From the NCBI RefSeq assembly GCF_003481985.1, contig NZ_QUMD01000039.1, positions 1-22,516 of the forward strand: a stretch of DNA of 22,516 bases, in the 5' to 3' direction. This document shows positions 22,414-22,516 of the stretch, in pieces. This DNA is from Clostridium sp. OF09-36 (GTDB lineage: Bacteria; Bacillota; Clostridia; Lachnospirales; Lachnospiraceae). Under the pieces are notes generated by a model that saw only the letters and a program-made list of their open reading frames with translations, was not told the DNA's origin and made no database searches. Within the stretch, counting starts at the first letter, position 1. Each line of letters starts with the position of its first letter. The translations under genes and the position numbers were made by a program.

Positions 22414-22516
22414 GTCGAGTAGACTAAGACCTCTCAATCTTAGCCCCTCACAGATCCGTACGTGCGGCTTTCCCGCATACGGCTCCTCATAGTAACATTC
22501 ACTTTAATATAAGCAA
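22414..22516 (-). mobile_element. 3' end of a second group II intron (continues beyond the window)
   Basis: On the minus strand domain V is at 22485-22453 (GAGCCGTATGCGGGAAAGCC, then GCACGTACGGATC: 8-nt basal strands, GAAA tetraloop, CG bulge). Domain VI follows (CTAAGA / TCTTAG stem) and the intron ends CTACTCGAC at 22414. Its sequence differs clearly from the intron at 6943-7307, so it belongs to another lineage. The rest, including any reverse transcriptase gene, lies to the right of the window. Confidence 0.8.

Noticed and set aside
1..22516. CRISPR array, rRNA genes or complete tRNA genes
   Set aside because: No regularly spaced repeats, no rRNA sequence and no full cloverleaf were found; the only tRNA-like sequence is the 3' half at 6856-6909.

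Overview
The window looks like a chromosome segment from a low-to-mid GC Firmicute of the gut Lachnospiraceae type. I infer this from the AGGAGG ribosome-binding sites, the rho-independent terminators, a lipoprotein-anchored solute-binding protein coupled to a hybrid histidine kinase, a mannose-class PTS operon, and a tRNA-Cys 3' half of clostridial type. Species cannot be fixed from the sequence alone.

Layout. (1) Positions 1-4469 hold a translationally coupled signalling operon: family-3 solute-binding lipoprotein (start codon cut by the window edge), hybrid sensor kinase, and a REC-HD-GYP c-di-GMP phosphodiesterase. (2) Positions 4470-7436 are a scrap heap of mobile DNA. A GPH-type sugar/cation symporter is cut off at about residue 275 and fused tail to tail to a tyrosine integrase fragment that also carries a nonsense codon. 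Then come a tiny hydrophobic-peptide gene with the architecture of a type I toxin-antitoxin module, integrase-type direct repeats, a tRNA-Cys 3'-half relic with its terminator, an ORF-less group II intron sitting directly behind that terminator, and a 41-codon C-terminal gene scrap. (3) Positions 7540-14347 hold a PRD-type regulator and a six-gene operon: PTS IIC, IID, NagA-type deacetylase, IIB, YdjC/ChbG-type deacetylase, IIA, closed by a strong hairpin. The operon should import and phosphorylate an N-acetylated sugar and deacetylate it inside the cell. (4) Positions 14348-16145 hold small-RNA-like structures, an orphan copy of the toxin module's 3' end, a HAD 5'-nucleotidase-like gene, and a decayed GHKL (AgrC-like) sensor kinase. 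(5) Positions 16220-20793 read like accessory DNA: a 507-residue protein of unknown function, a two-gene operon of a catalytically degenerate tyrosine-recombinase-like protein and a small partner, a divergent RadC/JAB protein, a 25-bp perfect palindrome between the divergent promoters, and a 128-bp inverted-repeat element. (6) Positions 20890-22368 are a minus-strand cluster of small membrane or exported proteins (two-TM protein, DUF2500 protein, membrane-anchored exported protein, SdpI-type protein), followed at the right edge by the 3' end of a second, unrelated group II intron.

The most interesting items are the type I toxin-antitoxin-like locus, whose two opposing transcripts would start with near-copies of the same hairpin; its orphaned 3' end 7.7 kb away; the ORF-less terminator-associated group II intron; and the degenerate recombinase/RadC divergon around a 25-bp palindrome. 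All functional calls come from reading motifs by eye; no search was run.
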